64,000 bases of DNA from assembly GCF_019279795.1 (NCBI RefSeq), contig NC_056743.1, positions 633,480,658 to 633,544,657 on the forward strand. The letters run 5' to 3'. Position 1 is the first letter of the stretch. Every line of letters begins with the position of its first letter. The notes below the pieces were generated by a model that saw only the letters and a list, made by a program, of their open reading frames with translations, was not told the origin of the DNA and made no database searches. Positions 41,851 to 53,354 of this stretch are shown piece after piece. The position numbers and the translations under genes are program-made. This stretch comes from Protopterus annectens (taxonomy: Eukaryota; Chordata; Ceratodontiformes; Protopteridae).

Positions 41851-44800
41851 ATGGTTATTGAATCAGTATAGGGAAAGGTGTAGTGCTAGCCATGTCTACA
41901 GATGAGTAAGGGACTTTCTGGACTGTCCATTGTTTTATTTTTATTTTATTTTTTCTAAAAAAAAAAAAACATGTTTAGACGATGCTGAAAGGATCACAGC
42001 AATGCTAAGTGGTTCCCACAGATAAGATGGCAGACACCGGCTAGACATCTAAAAATAGAAACTGGATGTATTTTATTTGTTTAAATGTGTGTTTAATAGT
42101 ATCTGAGTATGTCTGCATGATGCAGCGCTGTAGTCAGCACTGCTTATAGGTAGCTCATTGATATATGTAAAGGTACATCAGATGTTTTAATATCCATGTA
42201 GCTTAATGGTTGGCATTATGGCTCCATCTGAAATAGGTCTGGGGTTTGAATACATGGAAGGGAAAAGATGTATTTAATTTTGATAGACATATCATGTAGA
42301 CAGTTTTAAAATATGGCTTCATTGTGCTCTGCTATGTTCTGCTCAACTGTACTTAGACCTGCTAAGCACCGCATAAACATGGTAATGGCTGCCAATACTT
42401 ATGCACATCTCAGCTCTACCTGGCTAGTTTGCACACTGCTAAGCTCCACTAAGACCTTCGGTTCTGCGAGATTTTGCTCTTTTCAGCTCAGCTGCACTGG
42501 ATTGCGCTCTGCTAGGTGACATGGCTCTTTTTTAAATGTTGCCCAATTATGTGTAAGAGTGAGAAAACAGCCTATATTAAGCCCAATAGGTGGGAATACT
42601 GAAGCATGTATGTGCTACATCAGGTGTAAGAGACTTGTAGTGACTGTACACATAAAGAAAATACAGACCTATTCAGTAGATAGTAGTACTGCTGTCAAGG
42701 AAATAAGCTGCAGTGTTACTAATGGACTGTTTTCTCTCTCTCCCCACCCCTTATCTGCATTTATTTATTATTGTTATTCATTGGTTATGGCTTATTATTA
42801 ACATATGTTGTTACATTAACTGTTTTTGGGATGTGTTTTATTATTGTTATGTATTATAATGGTTGCATATTAACATATCTTGTTAAATTACCTATTTTGT
42901 TGGCCTTTTCTGTAGCTGTTAATGGCATGCTGTTAACATACTGACTGTTCTGGCATTTACTGTTGTGTTCCACATAAAATGCATTGATATGTAACTGGGT
43001 TATTTCCAATGTTCTGGCAGGCTATTACTAAGAATGAACTGTTCACAACTAACATATACCTATTGCTATAGCTCCATTACCACAGCACGTCAGGGTAGGC
43101 TGGTTCTGGCTGATCCACCTCCCATGCCTCAGTTGGCATTGTTATCAGGTCCCAGGACATCTGGGACCTAGACCGATGGTGCCCCCTCTGCTGCCCCTGC
43201 ACAACCTGTGGCATTGGGTGGGACCACCTCAGAACACAGGACCTGGCCTCCAGATGGGTGCAGTGACAGAGGGGCCATTGTCACCCAGGATTTACTGCCA
43301 GTCATGGTGCACAGGATCATTCACCACAGCTATGAATGCTGCTTGCACCAGAATGAGAGCACACTGGCCAACCTGGTGGGGCAACCTCACCCTGGTGCCC
43401 AGCCTCCATCACAGCCACCCTTGGGGCAGTGAAGGAGCAGTGCCAACTGCCCCATTGATGGGGAAGTGAGTCATACTGCTGTCATCTGGAGGCACGTGCA
43501 ACTTGGATTCCAGAACTTCATTCCCATTCAAGGTGTTCACCCACCTCATGTGTCACATACTGCATCTGTCTGCTTTCTTGTCTATCTGCTAATGCATCCT
43601 CTGATACCCAACATACCTCCCCACATGTACCTATGTCCCTTCCCCAACATTCCACTCTCACCTTAATAAAAAAAAAAATGAGCACTTGTCCCCCTAAAAA
43701 AATCACTCCATACATAGCTCTCCATTTCACACACATGTCCACTCCACACAAGTAATTTGGCCCAGTTGGCATGAAAACACAGTTCTGTTGTCACCCCTCT
43801 TTCTTGGGTTTGAGAGTCCAAATTAATCTACAAAATCTGACAAAGTGGACAGCTGTTGCTGTACAAGACCTGCACATCCCTACCTACCTTTCACTATGTT
43901 TTCCCCCTGCTTGCCCCATTTCACCATTTTCCAATCACCCCTTTTTCTTTTTTTTTATATTTTATTAGCACTGATTTGTGGGGATTTGTTTGAATTTTTG
44001 TGGTGTGGCACACTGCAGTGCATCAAGCTGCTTTGCTTAGCTAAGCTTACATGAGCTTTAATGATTTAATGTATTTATTAGATTGGTAGACCTGTATAAA
44101 ATAAACACCTCTGACATGTTTCAAACCTGGGCCCCTCTTACCTACCATCCACTGCATTAACCCACCACACCACACCACACATACCTTAACTAAAGAAGGT
44201 GTTTCCAGCAAAACTTACTGATTGCTACTTACAGTAATTAGGCTTGTAACTGAAATAAAATCTAATGGGGAAAATGGGAGTGTACCTTGGACTCTGGTGC
44301 AATAATACATCAGTAGACAGCCAGAGAAAATAATGGATGTAAGTGAGGCCTGTGATGGCAGGTACATGTGCCCTTTTATCAGCAACCTGTGGAAAGACAC
44401 CTGCTAAGGGATCAGTGGCAAAGTACATGTACAACTGGGACCCTGGTGCAGAAATACAGCCATATAAAGCCATGCATGGATGTTAACATGGATGTTGACA
44501 AGTCACAGCCTGCATATGTGCACATATATCTTACAAATGCACATGCATTTGCAGTGACTCAGTAGCTAGTTCTGTTAAATGCCTTCCATGTAGTGCATTT
44601 TGCCACACACAGTCCTGGGATCAAATCTAGTTTTGTGTTGCAGTTCAATTACATTATTGTGAAGACAGCAAGTAATAACCAAGTCATGTATCCTAATCTA
44701 CACAGATTACTCCTACTTAATGAACTGCTACCCAGTTTTGCACATCAGAGGATTGCAGGTAGGGACACACTGCACATATCTGTATAGGCTAACTATATGT

Positions 44801-45846
44801 TGCCTACTTCTCTGTTATTGTCACCATTACATAACAGACATACCTTAATCATATGTCTCAGTTGGACTAAACAGGGTACCCATACCCTGGCTTTGAACTA
44901 ATGACAGGGATGTCATAGCTGCCACAGTTACACATACAGCCTGCTTTCCTGAAAAGTGTCTGCACCCCCCCCCCAATGTGTGCTGGACTGCAACAGCAGC
45001 TGCAGTCTGTAGCATACACAGCTGTATGTAAAGGTAGCTGCTACAGACCTACCATACCTCCCAACCCCCTAGAACAAGGGATCCGTATGCAGCCAAATGT
45101 AATGGGAGGAGGTCTAAGGCCCACAGATAAGGACATTTGTAATGATTTCCCCTACAAAGATAGTAGGTTGATAAAATAATAGTTATTACATTAGCATGCA
45201 TATTCTGACCAGTATGAAGTTTGATATTCAAATGTGTTTCTTTCTATACTGACCTCAACCCACAATGTTTGCCAGTGAACTGCCAGATGACCACAATGTC
45301 ATGGAACACTGATCACACATATGAGGCAAAACTGTAGACATACTCCATACATCTCTACAGTTGACAGTTATGGTACCTATCTTCTACGATGCTGTACTCT
45401 CCACACCTCAGCAATGTCTATCTTAAAAACTAAGAAAGGTGTCCAGGTCTACATGAAGGCCTTAAAAAGTGCACTGTGATGGCATGTCATTGGCCGATGA
45501 TAGTGCAGTTCAGCTGTTTCGGCAGCAGTTAGCAATTCTAAGCCACAGATTGGTGCAAAGGCAATTGCCTGCTAATGAGCAGTACCTTAAAAAGGCACAC
45601 AGCTTGTTATGGGGTACAGGTCTGTATGAGACTTAAGTCAGACAGAGAGCATATTTACAAAAGATTATAAGAAGCAAAATTCAGAAAAGGAGTATTGCAT
45701 TCCACCAGGTATGTAATAGATTTTTCCATATATCAGGATGCAGATGTAAGGATGGAGGTATGGGGAATATAAATTACAACAGTAAGCCTTTCTTAGATCT
45801 ATGGTAATGACATGTCATTAATACTCTGCTGTACTACACCTACAGG
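41851..45846. other. unassigned, with scattered tRNA-like promoter words
   Basis: No coding gene recognised. tRNA-like A/B box pairs are suggested at about 42196-42258 (TAGCTTAATGG and GGGTTTGAATAC, plus strand) and 44105-44165 (minus strand, GGTTTGAAAC). The Pro-rich frames at 43176-43469 could be the tail of an unrecognised transposon protein; one of them (VMVHRIIHHSYECCLHQNES) vaguely resembles the C-terminus of Harbinger Myb-like partner proteins, but this is weak. Confidence 0.3.
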
Positions 45847-46188
45847 CATGCCTCTCAACTGTCCCGATTTTCAATCACATCTCAGCTCTTTACCTGCAAT
45901 CCCTCCTACAATGGCTGGCTGTTGTAGGAAAAGTAGTAGATTACACAGAGTACATAATGACAATAAGTAAGGGTATACGCTCATGTAATGTCAAACGATG
46001 TGTACTAATTCACCTCCTCTCATTTTGTCACTGACTTACATAAATAGTTCTAACATTTTAAAAGTATCCCTGAATGTCCCTGATGTACTCTGGCTAACTC
46101 CTTGTTTCTTTTGACATTTGTCCCTGACCAAAACCATGAGGCAAACATCTTGACATTCTGCAAGCATCTGTATAGTTGAGAGGTATGA
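45847..46188. mobile_element. MITE-like element with CTCTCAACT termini
   Basis: The left end CATGCCTCTCAACTGTCC is matched by the complement CATACCTCTCAACTATAC at the right end. The interior repeats the TGTCCCTGA/TGTCCCGAT word. A second relative is at 57.3 kb. No coding content; superfamily unknown. Confidence 0.5.
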
Positions 46189-46299
46189 TGCATACAGGGA
46201 ACATATACTACAGCAGGTCTGCATTGTTTAGTATCATTGTGGTACACTGGTGTTGCTGGACTGTCTCAAAAAAGCCAAACACTTGCAGAACAAAGCTTA

Positions 46300-46826
46300 G
46301 TTCATAAAGTCAACGCTAATAATAAACAACTGTTTAATAAAACAGAGCTTTCAGGTCAAACAAACCCTTCATCAGTGTATAAAATACTAACACATACTAA
46401 TCATAATTATACTATCAAAAATCACAAGCCATCAATTATTCAATTAAACAATTAACATCCTGGTTAAGAACAATAATGAAAATTTTTAAAAGCATAGATC
46501 TCTATTTCGAACACATTTGTTTATGTCTTAGTACAGGTTTTAAAGAAAGAGCTTGATTTAAACCCAGTAATACACACAAAGGCGTATTATTCAATGATAT
46601 CCGTTCATCTCAAGTTTATTGTTTAAATCTCCACTTCATACATCTTTATATACTCTATCACTCGGAAAGAAAATTTATGTGCATTACCATATTCCTTAAC
46701 ATGTTTAGCCAGAGAGTTGGTATCAGTCTTTCTCCTTATTTCTGAATGGTGCTCTATTATTCTTTCCTTCGGTTTTCTAGCTGATTTCCCAACATAAAAT
46801 GCATGACATCTACGGCATGTATGCAC
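46300..46826 (-). mobile_element. PLE fragment, minus strand (3' end and endonuclease)
   Basis: 3' UTR and endonuclease part of a PLE. The endonuclease frame (46623-46826) reads CHAFYVGKSARKPKERIIEH, then NSLAKHVKEYGNAHKFSFRV. The catalytic Y-V-G and the R-I-I-E-H segment are present. The end of the protein is lost. In the 3' UTR, the minus strand at 46349-46375 reads CTGATGA, a short AGG/CCT stem, GAAA, the clearest hammerhead-like core of the window. Confidence 0.75.
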
Positions 46827-46829
46827 ATG

Positions 46830-47300
46830 CTCAGCTTTTTATATTGGCCAGACTTCTACACCACTCAGGTTACATATAGCAGAACACCTTAGTAATATTA
46901 AAAACAAACATTCCACCAATGCACTTTATAAAACACACCACTTTTCATCCCTCCACTAGTTTTACATTTATTATTATTGACAAAATTTGGGGTAATAGAT
47001 GTTGTAAAGCTGCTTGGCACAATATTCTTAATAAAAAACAGAAATCATGGATTGTGAGACTGGGTGGATTATTCTCACCTGGCATGAATGATCACTTGTG
47101 ATTTGCTATTGGCTTATCGGCCAATTAATAGTTTTTGGTTTTATATATATAATATGTGGTCTATCATGGCTAATTTTATTTATTGACAAAGGCTTTTGGA
47201 CCAAAACCAGACTGTTGACTGTGGTTTGACTTTAGTGAACTTTGTTTTGTCCCATCCCAGCTGGTGTTGGCTTATTTTTGTGTCTTTTGTCATGTGTCAT
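46830..47300 (+). mobile_element. PLE fragment, plus strand, head-to-head with previous
   Basis: Starts in the GIY-YIG motif of a different PLE subfamily: CSAFYIGQTSTPLRLHIAEH, then NALYKTHHF, and after frame damage IIIDKIWGN and LGGLFSPGMNDHL, the same ending as the PLE at 2.5 kb. The tail contains TTGACAAAGGCTTTTGGACC, another stem-plus-AAAA variant of the terminal motif. It is joined directly to the minus-strand fragment at about 46828. Confidence 0.7.
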
Positions 47301-47696
47301 GACTACACATCAAACTTTGTGTATCTTTGTTGCATGCTGCTGGACTGGCAGTAGTGTTACAGAATGACAGGTGTGTCATGGACCTGTGTATATTTCTGTT
47401 CCAGGAGTCTGATGGACACATTGTGGCAATACAGCAGCACAGGATGGCATGGCAACACAGCAGAAATGTGATGTCAGCAAGGTACAGAAGTGTACGTGCA
47501 TGGCTCCATAGTTGCATATGTATATAACAGTATAACAGGGACAATGGGGGAAGTCAGCATAATCATGCATTCACACTTTGTGATAAGGTCTGTTACCCTT
47601 GATACGTGTCACCTGGATTTTCTGAACTTAAAGCTCTAGAATGTGTGGTGATGGAGTTGAAACATCTACAAATAGCCTGTGTCTGGGTCAGACAAG

Positions 47697-47961
47697 TGGT
47701 GGATATCAGTTATGATTATGTAGAGGAAGGCAGTTTAGGGCCATCAGCTAGTCACAGGCACATAAAATGTATAACCATTGTATGGGGATAGTCCATAAGG
47801 GCATATCCACAGTGCTTCAAGGGGATATATTTATACACACACAGAGTTGGCTGCTGTGAGATTAGAACTCTTACCTATGTACTATTGCACACTATAGCTT
47901 GCAGAACTTATCACATGCGCCACATAGTTTATCTGTTATTAGGTTGTCAGCAAGCACTCTT
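47697..47961. repeat. tandem ~265-bp repeat, unit 1
   Basis: Aligns with 47962-48240 at perhaps 80% by eye. Shared words include CAGCTAGTCACAGGC, TAACCATTG, AAGGGCAT and TTGGCTGCT. Each unit contains on the minus strand a B-box-like word (GTTCTAATCTCAC in unit 1), as if a SINE were included. Confidence 0.7.
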
Positions 47962-48240
47962 ATGGTGGATGACATCAGCAGGCCTTGTAGAAGAGGGCAA
48001 TTTAGAGGCCAGCAGCTAGTCACAGGCCCTTAAAATGCATAACCATTGCATGGAGATAGCCTGTAAGGGCATGTCCATAGTGCTGCAAAGGGATATATTT
48101 ATACACACAGACACACAAAGTTGGCTGCTTTGAGACTAAAACACCTACCTATCTACTATTACACATTATAACTCATTCTATTTATTGCACGTGCCACAGG
48201 TTATGTCTGTTGTATATATGCTTGCAGGCACAGTAGTTGT
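47962..48240. repeat. tandem ~265-bp repeat, unit 2
   Basis: Second unit of the tandem pair, head to tail with unit 1 and without spacer. The level of divergence indicates an old duplication. Confidence 0.7.
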
Positions 48241-48647
48241 GGAGTATGCAAAATGTCCTTGTGTTAGACAGCATGTGACTCCCGTGGAGTGATATTGCTT
48301 GGTACTGTTATTGTATCTAGTATCCGAGGAGTGGGATACCTGTTAATATCCCTGCTATCTATGTGCAGTTACCAGTGTGGCCATATGTTGCTGGTTGCAG
48401 TTAGACAGGCAAATATGTGGCCAGGGACAATATGGCATGTCAAAGGCATGCATTGAAATAATTGTACATTACACCACCTGCTCACCTGTGTCTGTCTGCA
48501 TGGTGACATTCTGCAGACACAGAGGTCTGTGGGTGAGTGGATTATGTACTGTTGCAGCCTTGGTCTGGTTCCTTTGGACAATTGTTGTGATGTATGAGTG
48601 CAGACAACTTCAGAATTCCAAGCATATGTGGGACATTCTTACATCCC

Positions 48648-48718
48648 CCCCCCACACACACACACATATAGATATATATCTAAAGCTATATATCTATATC
48701 ATATATATATATATATAT

Positions 48719-48808
<90 letters not shown>

Positions 48809-48834
48809 ATATATATATATATATATATGAAGTG
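48648..48834. repeat. compound (CA)n/(TA)n/(TG)n/(TA)n microsatellite
   Basis: C run and CA, interrupted TA, about 60 bp of TA, about 26 bp of TG and again TA. No foldback element is seen beside it. Confidence 0.95.
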
Positions 48835-49479
48835 TTTAACAGGGATGTCTCTTTAAATGTTGCTATGTATGTCGATGTATCATAATTATGATGAAGAGGC
48901 AACAGACTTGCCCTCAAGTTAGCTAAGTGTAGGAGTATGCCCAGTGGGAATGTCAGTACTTACAAGGTGACTCCAGGCCAGAGCTACCTGTACTCTAGTA
49001 TGGGATTTTGTGTGCTGCAAACATTGGCTGTGTCCCTGTTTCCATAGTACAGCGCTTCCCTTAAATTGTCCACAGCATTCTCCTCCTGTGTGCTGTACTT
49101 AATATATGACTGAGATACATAATGCAACACCACATAAAGGGTGAAACATAACCACAAAATAATGAACAAACCACAACTGAAGGAAGAAAATAAACAAAAT
49201 TTAATGAGAAGTTAGCGCTTTCATGATCCAGACTGATCGCTTTTTCAGACTTAAATCATACTACTGAACAGACAAATTTAAATTAAAAGACAGCCTATCA
49301 CAGTGGAGAATGTACTAACTAAATTATCTTTATTTATTATTTATCTAAAAACTTTAATTACTTAAAAGCTAAAAATATTTAAAAATGTACAAACTATTGG
49401 TAAAATGTATAAATAATACATAGTAATACAAAAAACATTTGATACATAATTTTAATGTTTCAATGGTCTGGCTTTCTAA

Positions 49480-49840
49480 AAAGGTTTAATTGATACCATA
49501 CCATTAATTCCAAGGGGTTTATCAGCCTGCAGTTTCATAGGTTCATAGGTTCATAGATTAGTACTAGGCTAACTGCCCTTGCGAAACATTTTAATCCTAG
49601 CCAATTATCCCTTGTGAGACTCATAATCCACTTCTGTTCAACCTCCTCTATCCTGTTCTTAATATCTCCACCTCTCAAGCTTTCTGATAAAATCTCTAAT
49701 ACAAAAAAGTTAAAAACATGGTGCATCCCTTTTTCTTGTACATGCTTAGCCAGTGCATTAATTTCCTTATTTTTTACAATGTCTCTCATATGTTCCAGGA
49801 TTCTATCTTTAAGGCCTCTATTTGTCTTCCAGATATAATG
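49480..49840 (-). pseudogene. PLE GIY-YIG endonuclease fragment with SINE insertion
   Basis: The frame starts YIWKTNRGLKDRILEHMRDI (the second half of the GIY-YIG motif, with Trp for Gly), then NALAKHVQEKGMHHVFNFFV, and EQKWIMSL. There a SINE of about 90 bp interrupts it. Beyond the insertion the protein end resumes as PLGINGMVSIKPF. The first half of the motif and the RT are missing. Confidence 0.8.
49536..49622 (-). mobile_element. 5'-truncated SINE with CR1-type tail
   Basis: On the minus strand: GAGTCTCACAAGGGATAATT, GGCTAGGATTAAAATG, GGGCAGTTAGCCTAGTAC, then CTATGAACCTATGAACC. This aligns with the 3' two-thirds of the SINE at 30351-30480, with one and a half more tail repeats. It sits inside the PLE endonuclease. 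Confidence 0.75.
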
Positions 49841-50079
49841 TTTTTTGTACTACTATGTATTATTTATACATTTAACCAATAGTTTGTACATTTTAAAAAT
49901 ATTTTTAGCTTTTAATTAAAGTTTTTAGATAAATGTACTTTCTAATTTAGTTAGTATGTTCTCCACTGTGATAGTCTGTCTTTTAATTTAAATTTGGCTG
50001 TTCAGTAGTATGTACATGTTTAAATGATGGTCTATACATATTGCAGCTATTCTGTTCTGCTAGTCACCCTCTAGGTTAG

Positions 50080-50315
50080 TCAAAGTGTGTGTAATGTCTG
50101 TCTGCAGTTTTAGCCCTTTGTCCCCCCATTGTCTCTGACTTTGTCTAGATTTCGTGCAGTAACAAATTGAGGGATATGATAGTCTGTGGGAATACCACCA
50201 TACGAGTAGCTCACATGCAAAAGATGTGGATGCTGGCAGATTCAAACCATCAACACCATCACCTATGCTAATCTCCCTAACCCAGTGAGCCACACCAGCT
50301 GCCAGATAGATCAAT
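50080..50315 (-). mobile_element. tRNA-derived SINE-like sequence
   Basis: On the minus strand: an A-box-like GTGGCTCACTGGGTTAGGG and a B-box-like GGTTTGAATCTGCC at suitable spacing, followed by a unique body. A SINE or tRNA pseudogene; the tail does not match CR1. Confidence 0.45.
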
Positions 50316-50607
50316 GTCATTCCTCACACACTCAACAGCATATAGATGTACATTGTCACCCTCTGCATTACGTGAGACATACAAAGGGTGGTTAGGTTAT
50401 ATATCACAGCTCTGGAATTGGCTCGTCTGCTGATATATCATTGCAGACTTACTGTTTCAGCAGTTGTATGGGAACACTGATGTGTTGGAGGTGGGGGACG
50501 ACCAGCACATGCTCTGCTGACATTGACAGTTTTGCAACTGTCGTGTGACCCAACTGTTTGCCACCCCCCTTACATAATTTAGTGAATTTTCCAGCTAGGT
50601 AGCCTAA

Positions 50608-50712
50608 TGAATATTATGGAGCACATACTATACATACTATTATGTAGTAGTATGTATATTATGGAGCACATACTATACATACTACTACATAATACTATAT
50701 ACACATACATAC
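50608..50712. repeat. ~50-bp tandem duplication with internal hairpins
   Basis: ATTATGGAGCACATACTATA occurs twice, each followed by CATACTA(T/C)TA-type palindromic words. Confidence 0.75.
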
Positions 50713-51100
50713 TATTGGACAGAGTACCTGTTGTCCCAAGTGGCTGTTAGATCTCTCCAAGTAGCCCAGTAGCCCACTATATTCCCTTGTATACATGCGG
50801 CAGGTCCATACATATGCTACCATATTCTAGTACCTCTTACAAGGGGTGTATAGGTCAATGACTAACCATGTGAATGCAGCAGCTGACAGACCTGTAATTT
50901 GAGCTGACTCTGTCTAATGCATGCAATATGCAGCCAATGCATAGTTAGATACAGGTTGTGGGGGCTGGCTGGCATCATTTTTACTATATGTATGTGAGTT
51001 GGAGTGAGTTGTCAGTCCCTTGAGCCCTAGGTTGTCAATGTATGTGCTATGCATTGTCTCTTGGCCAATACCAGGTCATACTGGGCACACCTATGTCTAC

Positions 51101-52202
51101 CTAAAGGGAATCCTCAGGGGTTTTCTCCTCTGAGAAACCTTGTGGGTGTGGGTGTGGCTGTGGGGATCTAGGCACTGGTGGGGGGCTGAGTATCCCTTCC
51201 CTTTGCTGATCCAGCTGCAGCTGTTTCTGCAGGATCATATTGTGCAGCATGGTACATACAATGAACATCTGCGCACATGTGGCTGAAGAGTACAGCAGGG
51301 CTCCACCAGATATATTGAGGCACCTGAACTCTGACTTCAGCAGCCCAAACACATGCTCTATGATGTTCTTAGTTTGAGTATGTGCCTTGTTATGGCATTC
51401 TTTAGTGGGTGTGTGTGCATTTCTGATGGGTGTCATCATCCACGGTTCCATTGCATAGCCAGCATCCTCTAGTAAATGACTATGCAGATTGTCCCCCTTA
51501 GCAAACATCTGGTGCAGCTGTGATGCATGCCAAATATGGGAGTTGTGATAACTGCCAGGGCTGCCAGCACACATTCATGATGATGCCCTAGGCACTACAC
51601 ACAGCCTAGCAGTTGATGGAGTGATACTCCTTGCAGTTGACGTAGATTCTACCCTCCTCACAGGGTGGTGCCCTGACGTGTACATGAGTGCAATTTATGG
51701 CACCCAGTACCTCAGGGTAGTGTGCTACACAGTAGAAGAGTTGCATACTGCTGTCGGTCACTTCTGGGGTGAGGGGAAAATAAATGTACTCACTGGCATG
51801 CGGTTACACAGCATCCAGGAACTGGTGGAGTACCCTGGATGCTGATGCCTATGAGACACCCATCATGCTCCCAGTTGGTCTTTGAAAAGTACCTGTAACT
51901 AGTATCTTAACAGGCACACATACCTTTGTTTCCACTGGGATGGGCTCCCCTCTGTAGGCTCTGGGCCTGAGTTAAGGGAGGCAGAGCTCAATTAGTTCTT
52001 GTAGTATGTCCTTGTGCACCCTGTAGCACTCTACAATCTCCAGATCATGTAGCTCCTGGAAGGTTACCCTGGACCTAAACACTCTTCTCCTTCTCAGTCT
52101 AGGCCTATTGTCAGCAGCAGCAGCACTGACCTCAGCATCTATCACATACATATGTAGCAGACCTGCAGCAGCCCCTAGCATTCCTTCAGTTAAAAATCCC
52201 AA
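51101..52202 (-). pseudogene. Harbinger (PIF) transposase, HARBI1-like
   Basis: Cut-and-paste transposase of the PIF/Harbinger superfamily. On the minus strand the N-terminus (52202-51972) has RRRRVFRSRVTFQEL and YRVHKDILQELIELCLP. The middle follows after stops: RGEPIPVETKVCV, SASRVLHQFLDAV, GAINCTHVHVRAPP (first catalytic Asp expected before T-H-V is Cys here), YVNCKEYHSINC. After a frameshift near 51570: SPGSYHNSHIW, which lacks the usual D of H-D-S, then DAGYAMEPWMMTPIRNAHTP and IIEHVFGLLKSEFRCL with the last catalytic Glu. The 157-codon C-terminal frame is open. About four stops; inactive. Confidence 0.88.
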
Positions 52203-53290
52203 ATCTGTACTCCACTGATGCAGATTATGGTGGAGAAATCAGATTGTAGGGATTATGCAACCTTTATAGTGCTCTGATGTAGGTGTATCCTGTGTGATTG
52301 GCTACCTATGATGCATTCCACCTGCCAAGTACACCATTAAGGACTGTTAATGGCCCTAGTTTAGTGAAACAGGGGTCATCAGTAATTAATATATATCATT
52401 GACTTTCAGAGACACTTTTTATTTTTTGGGACAGCCTTCCTTGCTCAGCACTGTGGCATGCCATAGTAACATGCACTTCAAAGGTAAACACTGTACACCC
52501 CCATAAAAGGTCATACTCAGCATGGCAGCGCATCATGCAAAACCATGCAAACCTGATGAAACATGAGGCCCAAAGATAAACAAAGATTAATGGACACTGT
52601 ACATGCCCCCTTGCACAGCACAGAGCTGTGCAAACAGGTGCTGCTGAGCTCCAATTAGCTTAAAAGAACTCAGACACACAATGTCAGCTACCTCTTCTCT
52701 GGACACCAACACGGTTCTGTGCCTACACGAATGGGATCTGTGGACACGGATACCCATTTGTGCTATTCAGTAACCCCATCTCATTTGCATTGTGATCCAT
52801 GCACACAACCTGGAAACTACATAGTTCCCAGCCCTGTCTTGTTAGCAACAGCACCATTCCACCACTGTAGTTACTCTGCACAGGGTCCTATAATGCATTA
52901 CTGCCACATACTAGTAAATTTGTTTTTTACAGTCTTTTAATTTTTTTTTTCATAAAATCATGTTTGTGCACTGAGGAGTGCTACTCAAAAATACCTGGAT
53001 CATTAAAAAAATAAAATTATATTACATTATTTCCATATGGTTTTGGGCAAATGGTGGATAGCTGTGCACAAATATGTATCTGTTATTCTATTTCTGTCCA
53101 TCTAACTGCACATTTACAGCCCATGTTGTCTGTTTCATATCCTGTACATGGAATTTTTCCATGTACACTGTGGACACCAACACTGGGTCTGCAGAACTGC
53201 CTGTCTGCTTCCTGGATTGCTCTGCTTCCCTCATTTGCATGCAGTTCACCTGCTTATAAAGTTATTTTCATGCCACAGATATTTTAGTGT
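52203..53290. other. no recognisable gene
   Basis: Likely includes the 5' flank of the Harbinger element, whose ends I could not place. Short frames only. Confidence 0.4.
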
Positions 53291-53291
53291 T

Positions 53292-53352
<61 letters not shown>
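53291..53352. repeat. (TG)n microsatellite
   Basis: About 61 bp of pure TG. Confidence 0.98.

Positions 53353-53354
<2 letters not shown>

Larger units (their letters stand above)
49190..50035 (-). mobile_element. palindromic PLE locus
   Basis: A PLE endonuclease fragment on the minus strand with its 3' UTR (49190-49440), followed by an inverted copy of that same UTR (about 49835-50030). Shared blocks between the arms, read in opposite directions, include AATACATAGTA, AAACTATTGGT/ACCAATAGTTT, TAGTTAGTA, CACAGTGGAGAA and TTCAGTAGTATG. A stem followed by GAAA (49219-49248) marks the terminal motif. The join occurs within the endonuclease motif. Confidence 0.8.

Noticed and set aside
43176..43469. 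Pro/Trp-rich protein-coding gene
   Set aside because: No recognised domain, overlapping frames of equal quality and a short length; kept only as a weak candidate for a Harbinger partner.
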